This document shows positions 1 to 11,400 of a stretch of 64,000 nucleotides of DNA, one piece after another. Source of the stretch: Bacillota bacterium (GTDB lineage: Bacteria > Bacillota > UBA4882 > UBA8346); NCBI GenBank assembly GCA_023426245.1, contig JAFABB010000030.1, forward strand, positions 186,001 to 250,000. Direction: 5' to 3'. The notes below the pieces were generated by a model. The model saw only the letters and a list, made by a program, of their open reading frames with translations. It was not told where the DNA came from and did not search any database. How positions within the stretch are numbered: the first letter of the stretch is position 1; each line of letters opens with the position of its first letter. Made by a program: the position numbers and the translations under genes.

Positions 1-664
1 AAATCAATATTTCCTTTTTAAATGAAAATTGGTGTAAATATCCCCCGATTGAAATCATGAGGATAATCGATGCCAATGTCACGAGAGCATATATTAAAGT
101 AAAGAGCTCTTTTCTATGCTGAGGCGACAAAGATTGCATGAGAAATGAAAAAATCACAATCAAAATTGTCGCAAATGATAAAACCATACCCAGACTAATC
201 AACGGGTTCATTTTTTTACCCTTAGATTTTCTAAAAAAAACGAAGACAAACATTAACAGTCCTGAAATTAAAACAAACCGGCAAAAAAGCCATAACCAAA
301 ATTGACTCTGAAAACAGAACCCAAATAATACCCCGGAATTCCGGAAAAATGGGGTAATAAAGCACAATGGTTTGTCTAGTATATATCCAATCATTAAAGC
401 CGGCCCCAGATAAAGAGTATACGTTGCAACTTGATTTCTCCAGAAAAGAAAATTGAGCAAAGTTTCCATCAAAGTGACAATTCCTAACAATGCGATGAAG
501 ATTTGCACCATTATCCAGCTTTCTCTTGAAAAAGGAACGATCCTTGCCAGAAAACCACCTTGCAATCCTAAAATCATAAACACCGAATATGCGGCAAAAT
601 ATGCTATGATTGTCTTTAAACGAAATCGGGTCCCACCCGGCCAAAGGATTTGAGTAAGAATCAT
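1..664 (-). CDS. Multi-pass membrane protein, 3' end cut by window edge
   Basis: The frame opens with ATG at 664 and stays open for 221 codons to the window edge, so the C-terminus is missing. An AGGTG ribosome site lies 9 bases upstream. The visible part has about six hydrophobic segments separated by short basic loops (for example FFRKSKGKKMNP near residue 155), so it is an integral membrane protein. Firmicute sensor kinases of the GHKL/AgrC type often start with such a membrane half, but no catalytic domain is visible, so that reading is only a guess. It follows the surface-protein locus on the same strand. Confidence 0.6.
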   Translation of the reverse strand, partial: MILTQILWPGGTRFRLKTIIAYFAAYSVFMILGLQGGFLARIVPFSRESWIMVQIFIALLGIVTLMETLLNFLFWRNQVATYTLYLGPALMIGYILDKPLCFITPFFRNSGVLFGFCFQSQFWLWLFCRFVLISGLLMFVFVFFRKSKGKKMNPLISLGMVLSFATILIVIFSFLMQSLSPQHRKELFTLIYALVTLASIILMISIGGYLHQFSFKKEILI

Positions 665-1022
665 ACTAAATCACACCTACTTCATGAATTCAACAATTTC
701 GCTCCAAAAAAATACCTTTAAGCAACACTTTTGTTAATTTATAACATTTTGTTCTGCTTCTCAACGGACAATTGGTAAAAAATAACTGAACGTTATGTAA
801 ATGCCATTACAAGCAGCATATTCCTGTAGCATGTATATTAAATTTTAATAATCAACCCACATTTTTATTGTAACAACAGTCATTTCACCCAGGCCTGGTT
901 TGGAGAATAAAAAAAGCCCTCGCTTGGTGTCGGAGACTTCTATCAAAAAACATCGTTTTAAGGATCTATCAATTTTTTGACATGTGTGAGAGTTAACAAA
1001 TTTCTTCCGTGATCATTTTCCT
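665..1022. other. Intergenic, no gene seen
   Basis: AT-rich spacer between the barrel gene and the membrane-protein gene. It contains a 10-base perfect palindrome, CCAGGCCTGG, at 889-898. I see no convincing gene and no U-tailed terminator. Confidence 0.5.
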
Positions 1023-2390
1023 TTAAAACCATCTATAAATAAGCATAAACCGATCCCGTTCGAATTCACATTGTAAAGTCAGTTGCCCTATTTGATCAAT
1101 CGTATAATTCAATTTCAAGACATCCAATGTCTTATAATAAAAGCTATAACTGATTTCCATGTCCAAGCGATCTTGGGCTATCGGAATACTGGCTTTTGAG
1201 GAAGCTTCCAAGATATCAAAATGATAATTCCATTCGAGACGATTCAATAATGATAATGTTCCGCTGTGTTTCAGTTCCAACAGGTATGTGGTTTGATTGG
1301 CGCTATACAAGCCATCAAAAGTATACTGAGCAATCCATAGAACAGAATATTGATTGCCAATGGGGATTTCCATATATCCCTTTGCTTGCTCCCATTGACT
1401 CTCCGTAAAATTATATTTCAACAACAAATCTGTAATATTATTGCCGATATGCCAGTTGAATTCGGCAACACCATTACAAGTGTGCTCCGGATTATCATCA
1501 AATTCAAAAGGTGTATCACCGGTTCGTCGAATATCCTCATAAGTTAATTGATAATACCCGCCATTCTCCCACTTGTAACGATATTGACCTGAGGCACCTA
1601 ACTCTGTGCGCTGATCGCCCCCGCTATAAACAAATTCCTCAAGGCTGCCTCCGAATTTCCAATGTTCCAAACCTGCCGGAGTATGATAATATTGAGCCCG
1701 GATTCGGGAACGATCTTGTGTGACCCCGGTCGGGGTTTCCTCAAAATGGCCCGTTCCAATCCGCAAAAAATTCCACGCCGGTGTCAACAATAGTTCAGTG
1801 CTTTCGCCGACGATTTGATCCCGGCCATACTGATACTGATTTTTTTGATAATCGGTTTCAATGATATTTCCAGCGACCTTGAACTGCTGTTTCCATTCAA
1901 AGTTGTTCTTCACCATGTCCAACTCATCTTGATTCTGGCGGAATATCAGCCCGGCAAAGAAATTAGGCAGTTTATAGCCGACACTCAACCGGGACTGTAT
2001 ATCCGAGGTATTGTCATAATAAGCGCCGTCAGCAATTAAATTGCCATGCAAAAAAGTCAAACTGCCCTCTTTCTGCTCTAAAATCCGGTCATCGGAATAA
2101 GCCATGGTAAAATCGGGTATTTTCAGATCATATTGTTTGAGCCGGGGTTCATCGCTCAGATTAAATTGTGAAAATTTATCGTGATAGTAAAAACCGCCTC
2201 CCAGTCCATTTTTTTCATACAAAGACAACATCAAATCATAGTTGGCGTTAAGAGCAAAACGGCTACCCATAAATAATTCACCTTCTTCAACCCCGCTAAA
2301 AACAGACCCGGGATAAGCCCAGGCCGGTTCTCCCGGACAAAATAGCAAAAACGATAAAATCAGTAAACCTATCCAACATTTTGAGTTCAT
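1023..2390 (-). CDS. Predicted outer-membrane beta-barrel protein
   Basis: The start is the ATG at 2390, preceded by GAAAGGGAAACG, giving 455 residues. The frame extends 15 codons upstream but overlaps the Ig-protein gene and lacks a better start. Residues 1-25 form a signal peptide (NSKCWIGLLILSF... then PAWA|YPG). The mature part is full of alternating polar/hydrophobic strands rich in Tyr, Trp and Gln with short turns, and the last residues are FMLIYRWF, ending in Phe as expected for the BAM-recognised terminal strand of outer-membrane proteins. It starts 16 bases after the giant Ig-repeat gene, so the two are probably co-transcribed. Inference: it may anchor or export the Ig protein. The family is not recognised. 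Confidence 0.75.
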   Translation of the reverse strand: MNSKCWIGLLILSFLLFCPGEPAWAYPGSVFSGVEEGELFMGSRFALNANYDLMLSLYEKNGLGGGFYYHDKFSQFNLSDEPRLKQYDLKIPDFTMAYSDDRILEQKEGSLTFLHGNLIADGAYYDNTSDIQSRLSVGYKLPNFFAGLIFRQNQDELDMVKNNFEWKQQFKVAGNIIETDYQKNQYQYGRDQIVGESTELLLTPAWNFLRIGTGHFEETPTGVTQDRSRIRAQYYHTPAGLEHWKFGGSLEEFVYSGGDQRTELGASGQYRYKWENGGYYQLTYEDIRRTGDTPFEFDDNPEHTCNGVAEFNWHIGNNITDLLLKYNFTESQWEQAKGYMEIPIGNQYSVLWIAQYTFDGLYSANQTTYLLELKHSGTLSLLNRLEWNYHFDILEASSKASIPIAQDRLDMEISYSFYYKTLDVLKLNYTIDQIGQLTLQCEFERDRFMLIYRWF

Positions 2391-2406
2391 CGTTTCCCTT
2401 TCAAAG

Positions 2407-5400
2407 TCACTTCCACATTTCCCAACCGAACCCATCGCCCTTTCCCGGGATATACTTGGGCCGTACCGTATAAAATACTATTTTCGGATCACTATAAACG
2501 TAACTACCGTCTGTAAGCGCATAATAAACCCAGATTTTCAAAGTATAAATGCCAATATCAGTCGGTAAAGTAAAGGTAGTAACGCCATCCGCCGCTATCT
2601 TATCGGTCGCAGTCCCGCCGTCAATGGTTAATCTCGTATCGGTGTAAGCCAAGTTATCAACTTGGACGATTAACTGATTGCCGGTAATCTTGGTTGAAAT
2701 CATTACTGGACCCGCCACGAAACTAATCAGGGTGCTTTCAGCCAGTGCCGTGTTGTTCAAAGTAGCACTGACAACAAACGGGCCGCTTATCTCCGATGAT
2801 GACCGAATAATCGCCTGGTATTGTCCGTTGCCTACATAGCTGGTTTCGCTGATTGTAGCGCCCTTAGCGATCGCCCCGGGGGAGGCGATTACCACTGTTC
2901 CGCCGTCACTGGTCAACTGGTTGTCGTTAGCATCGATTAACTGGACTGTCACCTTCGCCGTACTGGTTCCGTCGGCCAGTATTTGATTCTTACTAATAGT
3001 GAGAGTGCTCTTGCCAACCACTGCCACTCCGGGTGTAAAAGTAATCCTCGCAGTCGCGGTGAGCGACACACCTGCCAAGGTAGCGCTAATTTTATATTCT
3101 CCCGCTTTGGTCGACGAAGTGATCATTGCTTGGTAGCTACCATCGGAGTTATCCGTAGTGTCACTTACTGTACCGGCCTCACAGCTAATTTGGACAACTC
3201 CGCCCGAACTGGTTAATTTATTTCCATAAGTATCGATCAATTGCACGGTTACAATCGCGGTACTACTGCCGTCGGCGGTGATAAAATCCGGGTTTACTGT
3301 GATAGTACTCTTACCAATCACTGCGGTATCCGGTTTAAACGTAACGGAGACTGTAGCTGCTAATACCGCCCCATCCAAGGCTGCGCTGATGGTATATGGA
3401 CCGCCAGCTTTGGTTGAAGAAGTAATCATAGCCTGATATTGTCCATTCCCCAAGTCGCTGGTGTCACTGACTTTGGCGCCGGTACTGACGGCGCTGGGGC
3501 AACTGATTTCAACCACACCCCCAGAAGTATTCAGATTGTTACCATAAGCATCGATCAATTGAACTGTCACTGTCGCCGTAGAAGAACCATTGGCCGTGAT
3601 GGAGCTATTATCAATGGTTATCTTACTTGTCGCAGCACTGGCATCCCCTGTCGTAAAGGTGACTGTCGGATCGCCCGTGGTAATCTTACTTCCATTGATC
3701 TGGCCTCTAATCATGGCTGTCCCCTCTTTTGTGGACAAAATGGTCGCAGTATAAGCTCCATCCATAGTATAGACAACCGCCCCTATCGTGTCGCTGCTGC
3801 CACGGCTACTGCTCAAAGTGACCGTATCGCCGCTGGAAATCAGGTTATTACCATAAGCGTCTTTCAACTGTACCGTAATCACGGCTGTGGTCGTTCCGTC
3901 GATCTTCACCGAACTTGGGCTGACACTGATAGTACTCTTTATGGCGCTGGCCGCTCCCGGGGTAAAGGTGACCGTTGCGTTGCCGCTACTGATTGAAATA
4001 CCATTCACTTTTCCACTAACAGTTGCAGTTCCGGCTACTGTCGAAAGAATCGTCGCCGTGTAAATACCACCTGTGGTATAGGTTACCGTCCCTATCGTAT
4101 CGTTGCTGCCTCGGCTGCTGCTTAAAGTAACCGTATCACCGCCAGAAGTCAGGTTATTACCATAGGCGTCTTTCAACTGTACCGTAATCACGGCTGTGGT
4201 CGTTCCGTCGATCTTCACCGAACTTGGGCTGACACTGATAATACTCTTTATGGCGCTGGCCGCTCCCGGGGTAAAGGTGACCGCGGCGTTGCCGCTACTG
4301 ATCGAAATACCATTCACTTTTCCACTAACAGTTGCAGTTCCGGCTACTGTCGAAAGAATCGTCGCCGTGTAAATACCACCTGTGGTATAGGTTACCGTCC
4401 CTATCGTATCGTTGCTGCCGCGGCTGCTGCTTAAAGTAACCGTATCACCGCTGGAAATCAGATTATTACCATAGGTATCTTTCAATTGTACCGTAATCGT
4501 GGCCATTGTTGTTCCGTCGATCTTCACCGAACTTGGGCTGATGCTGATGGTGCTCTTGACAGCGCTGGCCGTTCCCGGGGTAAAGGTGACCGCGGCGTCG
4601 CCGCTGGTAATTATACTACCGTTAATGGTGCCGCTGATTGTAGCCGTTCCCGCCACAGTTGATTTTATACTGGCTTTATAAACACCACTGGTATAACTGA
4701 CTTGAGTAATAATATCGTTGCTGCCCCGGCTGCTGCTAACAACTACGGCGTTACTGGTCGACGTCAAAGCGTTTCCATGGGAGTCTTTCAATTGAACAGT
4801 AATGGTCGCAGTGGTGCTTCCGTCAGCCCTTATCGAAGTTGGACTCAAAGTGAGCGTGCTGTTGACCATGCTGACCGCTCCTGCGGTGAAGGCGACCGTG
4901 GCGTTGCCGCTGGTAATGGCGCTACCGTTAATAGTTCCGCTAATTGTCGCTGTTCCTGCCAGGGTTGATGTGATCAGAGCCTTATAAACCCCATTGGTAT
5001 AACTGGCTTGAGTTATAGTATCACTGCTACCACGACTGCTGGTTAAAACGACGCTGTCGGTAGCCGTGGTCAATGAATTGCCATAAGCATCCTTTAACTG
5101 AACCGTGATTATCGCCGCCGTACTGCCGTCGGCCGTTACCGAGCCAGGGCTGATACTGATGGTACTCTTGGCCGCACTAACAGCTCCGGCCACAAAATAG
5201 ACCGTACCGGTATTGGTCATAGTTGTACCGTTTAATTTCCCGTTAATGGTCACCGTCTGAGCAATGGTTGTGGAAGTCAAAGTCGCTGTATAAGTGCCGT
5301 TACTGTTGTCCTTCACCGTAGTGAGACTACCCGCATTGGTGCTTAAGGTCACCGTGCCGCCGCTGGTGGCCAAGTTGTTGCCATGGGCATCTTTTAGTTG

Positions 5401-8400
5401 CACCGTAATCGTGGAAGTACTGGTCCCATTGGCCGTGATCGAACCGGGGCTTCCGGTAATGGTACTATTAGCCGAAGTGGCACTCCCCACGATAAATTTT
5501 ACCGTCGCCGTATTGGTAATCGACTGAGTCGTAATGGAAGTTCCACTTAAGGTCCCGCTGATAGTGGCCGTTCCGACGCTCGTCGGGGCTATGATCGTTG
5601 CGGTAAATGTTCCATCGTTTTTATTCGTAGCCGTAATGGAAGTATTATCCGTCCCAATGATTTCAACCAAGGCCACCGAATAATTGCTGCTGTCCGTCAG
5701 CTTATTCCCATACTGATCTTTAAGTTGCACCGTAATGGTTGACGTACTGGTTCCGTCGGCTTTGATCTCCGTCGGACTTGCACTGATGGTGGAATAACCG
5801 CCAGCTGCCATGCCAGCCACAAATGCTAATGTGACTGTATTGGACATCGCAGTGCTGTTCAAAGTACCGCTGACCGTGGCTGTTCCGGCACCGGTGGAAG
5901 AAGTGACCACCGCCCTATAGGTCCCGTTGTTTTGATAGATAGGGCTGGTAATCGTCCCTAATGTGGAGGACAAGGTAATGGATGATACCCCGGTCTTATC
6001 GCTCAAGTAATTTCCGTAACTGTCGATTAACTGCACGGTTATGGCCGTAGTGCTGGTTCCATCGGCTATAATTGTAGTCGGACTGGCCAGAATCACCGAT
6101 TTGGTAGCATTAGCGCTGCCGGCCGTAAAGGAAACCATTTCGCTATCGCTGATTGCACCGCCATTTAACGTGCCGCTAATCACCGCTGTCTCCACTTTGG
6201 TCGATGAAGTCAGGGTTGCGATATACGTGCCGTCCAATTGATCCACAGCGGCGCTGATTGCTCCCGCTGTGGTGGATAAGATAACGGTTCCGGCGCTAGC
6301 GGTCAAGTTGTTGCCATATTGATCCCTTATCTGTACGGATATCTTGGTAGTGGCCCCGCCAACTTGGATAGAAGATGCCGCCGCCGTAATAACGGCATTA
6401 GCAGCCACTACCGAACCGGGCGTAAAGGAAACGGTCTCCGAATCGGTTATCGCCGTACCATTCAGAGTCCCGGTAATGGTCGCCGTGCCGGTTGTAGTGG
6501 CAGAGGTAAGCACGGCTGTAAAATAACCGTTTTTCTGATAAGTGGCTGAACCAGCGGCGCCCAGAGTAGTATATAAAACAATTACATTGCCAGCGTCATT
6601 ACTGGTCAGATTATTGCCGTACTGATCCCGTAGTTGAACCGTGATGGTAGAAGTACTGTTTCCATTGGCCGTAATCGAAGACGGGCTGGCGCTAATCACC
6701 GCCCTTGGCGGAGAGGCGGGACCCGGTGTGAAGGTTACCGTGGCCGTATTGGCCATCTGAGTACCGTCAATCTTGCCGTAGATCGTCACAGTCCCGGCCG
6801 TGGTTGAAGGAGTGAGCCGGGCGGTATAAGTGCCGTCACCCACATCGGTAACGGCATCCACCGCGCCACCGGAAGCGCTAACAGTTACTGTTACCTTACT
6901 ATTGCTGCTGTTAATCCCGCTGGTGGTCCACAAATTACCGAATTGGTCCGCCAATTGAATCGTAATTATTGCGGTTTCACTGCTTCCGACTGTGAGCGTA
7001 GTGGGGCTGGCTGAAATGGTCGAAGTCTTCACCGACGGTGTTCCAATGGTAAAAGAAACTGCTGCGGTGCCGGCGATCGTCAGGGCATTCGCCGTCCCGG
7101 TAGGTGTAACCGTTCCGCTGATAGTGGTCGAACCCACTGTAATTGGTGAAGTCAAAGTCGCGGTGTAGGTACCGTCGCCTTTATCCGTAACGGCACTCAA
7201 GGAACTGGTTGCTCCGCTGCTCTGGGTCAAAGTTACCGTGCCGCCGCTGCCAGTCAATTTATTGTTATACTTATCAATCAATTGCACAGTAATCGTAGTA
7301 GAGGAACCACCCACTGTCAGCGAAGAAGCCGTAGCGGTGATGGTCGACTTATCCTTATCGGCCGCTCCTGGCAAAAACTTAATACTGGCCGTATGGTTCA
7401 TGGCTGTGCCATTAATATAGCCTTGGATGGTCACTATCCCCGCCGTGTCCGAGGACACCAGGGTAACGGTATAAGTGCCGTTTCCGGCGTCGTTAACAGT
7501 ATTATCCTGAATGATCCAGTCGCTTGGAGTAAAGGTGACCTCATCCCCTCCACTGCTCAAATCGTTCCCGTACTCATCTTTAAGCTTGACAGTAATCGTT
7601 GCGGTGGAACCACCTACCGTTACAGATGGTTTGTCTACACTAATCGTCGAAGTGACGGGTGAAGCCTTCGCCGGGATAAATTTCACCATGGCTGTAGCGG
7701 CAATTGCTTCGGCGCTTCCCCCGCTAAGCACCAGAGTTCCGCTGATGGTGGCCGTGCCCACCGTGCTGGCCGCAGTCAAAAACGCCGTATAGGTTCCGTT
7801 TCCGGCGTATATGGGAGTGGTGATACTTCCCGCTGAAGTTGCCAAAGCCACCGTCGCACCGTCGGCCGATAAGAAATTACCATAGGCGTCGATCAGTTGT
7901 ACTGTGATGATCGTTGCCCCGCCACCGGCACTGATCGAATTTTTCGCCGGGGTGATGGTGGTGGTATTGACCGAAGCCGTCCCCACTGTGTAGTCCACCG
8001 TCTCCGTATCCGTTAAAACGGTTTCCTCACTCTCTCCGGTAACTAGGATTGAACCGCTGATAGTAACCGTCTCGACTTTGCTGGCGGATGTCAGGGTTGA
8101 TAAATACGTGCCGTTATTTTTATCCACTACCGTACTAAGTGAACCGTCGGTAACACGCAGATAAACGGTTCCCGCACCGGAAGTCAAATTATTTCCATAA
8201 GTGTCCTTTAACTGTACAGTAATCGTAGTATTGGCTCCGCCTGCCTGAATCACCGAAGAAGAGGCGGTAATCGTGGATGTAGATAGGGAAACAGCCCCTG
8301 GCGTAAAGTAAACCGTCGCCTTGTTGTTGAGAGTTATCACCGAACTGTCACCGAGGGTGATTGTACCGCCGACCACCGCTGTCCCCGATTGGGTACCGGC

Positions 8401-11400
8401 TGTTAAAACAGTGCTATATGTGCCGTCAGCGTTTTTAATGACTGAGCCAAGGCTGCCCAGAGTGGTACTTAAAGCCACCGTCCCGCTGGTGGAGGCGGCA
8501 TTGCCATAAACGTCGCGCAGCTCCACGGTTATCATGGCCGAGGCGTTACCGTTGGCCGTGATCGAAGTCTTATCGGCGGTAATCAAAGAAGTGTCCGTCG
8601 AAGCTTCTCCGGCGACAAAATTGACCGTAGCCGTATTGCCATAAAATACTCCGTTTACTTTCATCCCGATGGTGGCGGTTTCTACCGTGGTGGAAGCTGT
8701 TAATATAGCGGTATAAGTACCGTCGCCATTATCCGAAACGCTACTCAACGTCCCGGCGGTAGTGGTCAGGGTTACCGTTTTGCCACCGGTGGTTCCATAT
8801 TGGGCGGTAATGGTCGAGGTGCTGGTACCGTCGGCGGTAATACTGGCGGGGCTGGCGCTTAATGAGATGGTTACCGCACCCCCACCCCCTTCCCCGTAAA
8901 AGGTGACCGTGGTGGAGTTATCCATTTCCTTACCATCAATAAAGGCATGAATGGTCGCCGTCCCGGATGTACCGGACGACGTGATGATTGCCGTATATAT
9001 ATTGGAAGCGGAATTATAATTCATGGTATTGCTGCTTAACGTTCCCGCTGTGGTGGTTAAGGTTACCGCGCCCCCGCTACCGGTCAAATAATGGCCTTGG
9101 GCATCCCGCAATTGGACCGTGATGGTGGAAGTGGCGCTGCCATCAGCTTTAATCCAATAGGGACTGGCGGTAATGAGTGAAGTCGCGGCAGAAGCAGTTC
9201 CAACCGTAAAGTCCACCGTTACTGAGCGGCTAATCAACGTCCCGTTTAAGCTGGCATAAATCGTCGCCGTTTCCAAATGAGTGGAAGAAGTCAGCGTAGC
9301 CGTATAAGTACCGTCATTCTTGTCCGTCACGGCACTCAGCATACCGGCGGTGGTGGTCATGGTCACCGTACCGCCGCTAAAAGTCAAATTATTACCATAT
9401 TGGTCTTTAAGCCGAACCGTAATCACCGTCGCGCCGGTCCCGTCCGCCGTGATCGCCGAATCCGCGGCACTGACCGTCGAAGAGGCGGCGGTGGGATCGG
9501 CAGCGGTAAAGGTCACCGTGGTCGGGGTCCCGATGGCGGTGGCCATAGTGGTACCGCTGTCCTTCACAGTTCCGCCCACCGTAAAAGTTCCGGAAGTAAT
9601 CAGCGAAGTCAGCGTAGCCGTATAAGTACCGTTGTTTTGATCGGTAACATGGCTTAAGTATCCTCCGCTTGTGGCAAGTTCCACCGTATCCCCTCCGGCG
9701 ATCAGTTTATTATCGTATTCATCGTACAATTGAACCGTAATCGTACTGTTTTTGCCACCAACCTGAATAGAAGCGGGGCTGGCCGAAATGGTGGAGTTGG
9801 CCGCATAAGCGGTCCCCGGTGTAAAAACCACTGTTTCCGTGTCGGTAATTGTAATGGAAGCATTGATAATACCGCTGATCGTAACGGAGCCAGCCACTGT
9901 TGAAGACTCGAGGACGCCGGTAAATGTGCCGTCACCGTTATTGGTGATGGATCGAATAGTTCCCCCGGAAGATGTTAAGGTTACCGTATCACCACTGGTC
10001 CATAGCTTGTTACTGTGTTGGTCGCATAGCTGAACCGTCAGATTCAGTGTATTACCGCCGACCACCGCCGAACTCTGCCCGGCGGTAATGGTCGAAGTGG
10101 TCCCGCTGGCCGCTCCGGGGGTAAAGCTAACCGCGGCCGTGTGGTCCATGGCCGCCATCGTTCCGTCTACCTTCAACTTCCCGGTGATGATAACATTTTC
10201 CATGGCGGCCGTCCCTGCAGTCAAGGTGGCGGTATAGGTTCCGTTTCCTTGATCGGTAACCGTTGTGATAGTCCCGCTGCTGGTGCTTAAAGTAACATTA
10301 TCGCCTCCGCTGGTCAGCGCATTGCCGTAAACATCTTTTAATTTTACCGTAATGGTGGTGCTTGCTCCATCGGTAGAAAGCCAACTGCTGGCTGCGGTGA
10401 TCGTCGAGGTGACCGTTGAGGCCACTCCGATAGAGACATCTACTAAGGCCGTATCACTTAAACTCGCACTTCCCAATTTACCGGAAACCGTAATCACTCC
10501 GGCAGTAGTAGAGGAAGTCAAGGTCGCTACATAAGTGCCGTCACCGTTATCAATCACCGTGCTCAGCGTGCCTTCCGACGCCGTCATGGTTACAGGGCCA
10601 CCGCTGGATTCCAAATCATTACCGAACTGATCCTTCAATCGCACCGTAATTTTGGTGCTGGCACCGCCGTCGGATATGGAAGTATGACCGGCGTTAATTG
10701 TCGAAGTAGCGGCGGAGGCTGAACCTGGTGTCAACGTAATGATGGCCTCTGTACCAATCTCTTCCCCCTCAAAGATTCCGGAAATAGTTACCGTACCGAC
10801 GGTTTCCGCCGATAAATAAAAAGCAGTATACGTGCCGTCATGATTGTTGGTAACTCCACCAACCGTACCGGCGGAGATGGGGCTTCCATTTAAATTGGCC
10901 GTAAGGTTCACCATGCCGTCCCCGGTGGTTAAGTTATTACCATACTGGTCTTTCAACTGAACAGTAAGAGTAGTCTGATTGCCGCCCACTTCAACCCAGG
11001 TTGGGTTGACGCTGATGACTGACTTTCCGGCTACAGCCGGCCCCGGAGTATAGGCCACCGTTTCGGTATCCACCATTTCCATACTGTTCAAATAACCCTT
11101 TATGGTGGCGGTCCCAGTGCTTGTAGCCGACTTCAGTGTGGCAATAAAATAGCCGTCGGTCTGGTAAGTAGCGGCGCCGATTGATCCCAAGCTGGTGGAT
11201 AAGGTAACGCTATTGCCCGCGCTATTATTCGTTAAATTATTACCGTACATATCTTTTAACTGAACTGTAATCGTAATGGTGCTGCCGTCGGCCGTCGAGG
11301 AACGGTCGGCCGCAGTAATGGTCGAAGTGGATTTCACCGCTACGCCGGGTGTAAATGTGACGGTGGCCGTTCCAGCGGTATTGTCGGTAAACAAATTTCC

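Noticed and set aside
231..644. 137-codon minus-strand frame
   Set aside because: Overlaps the longer open membrane-protein frame (664 to edge), which has the ribosome site and hydrophobic pattern.
3911..4840. CRISPR-like array
   Set aside because: The repeats are 309-bp in-frame protein repeats, not short repeats with unique spacers.
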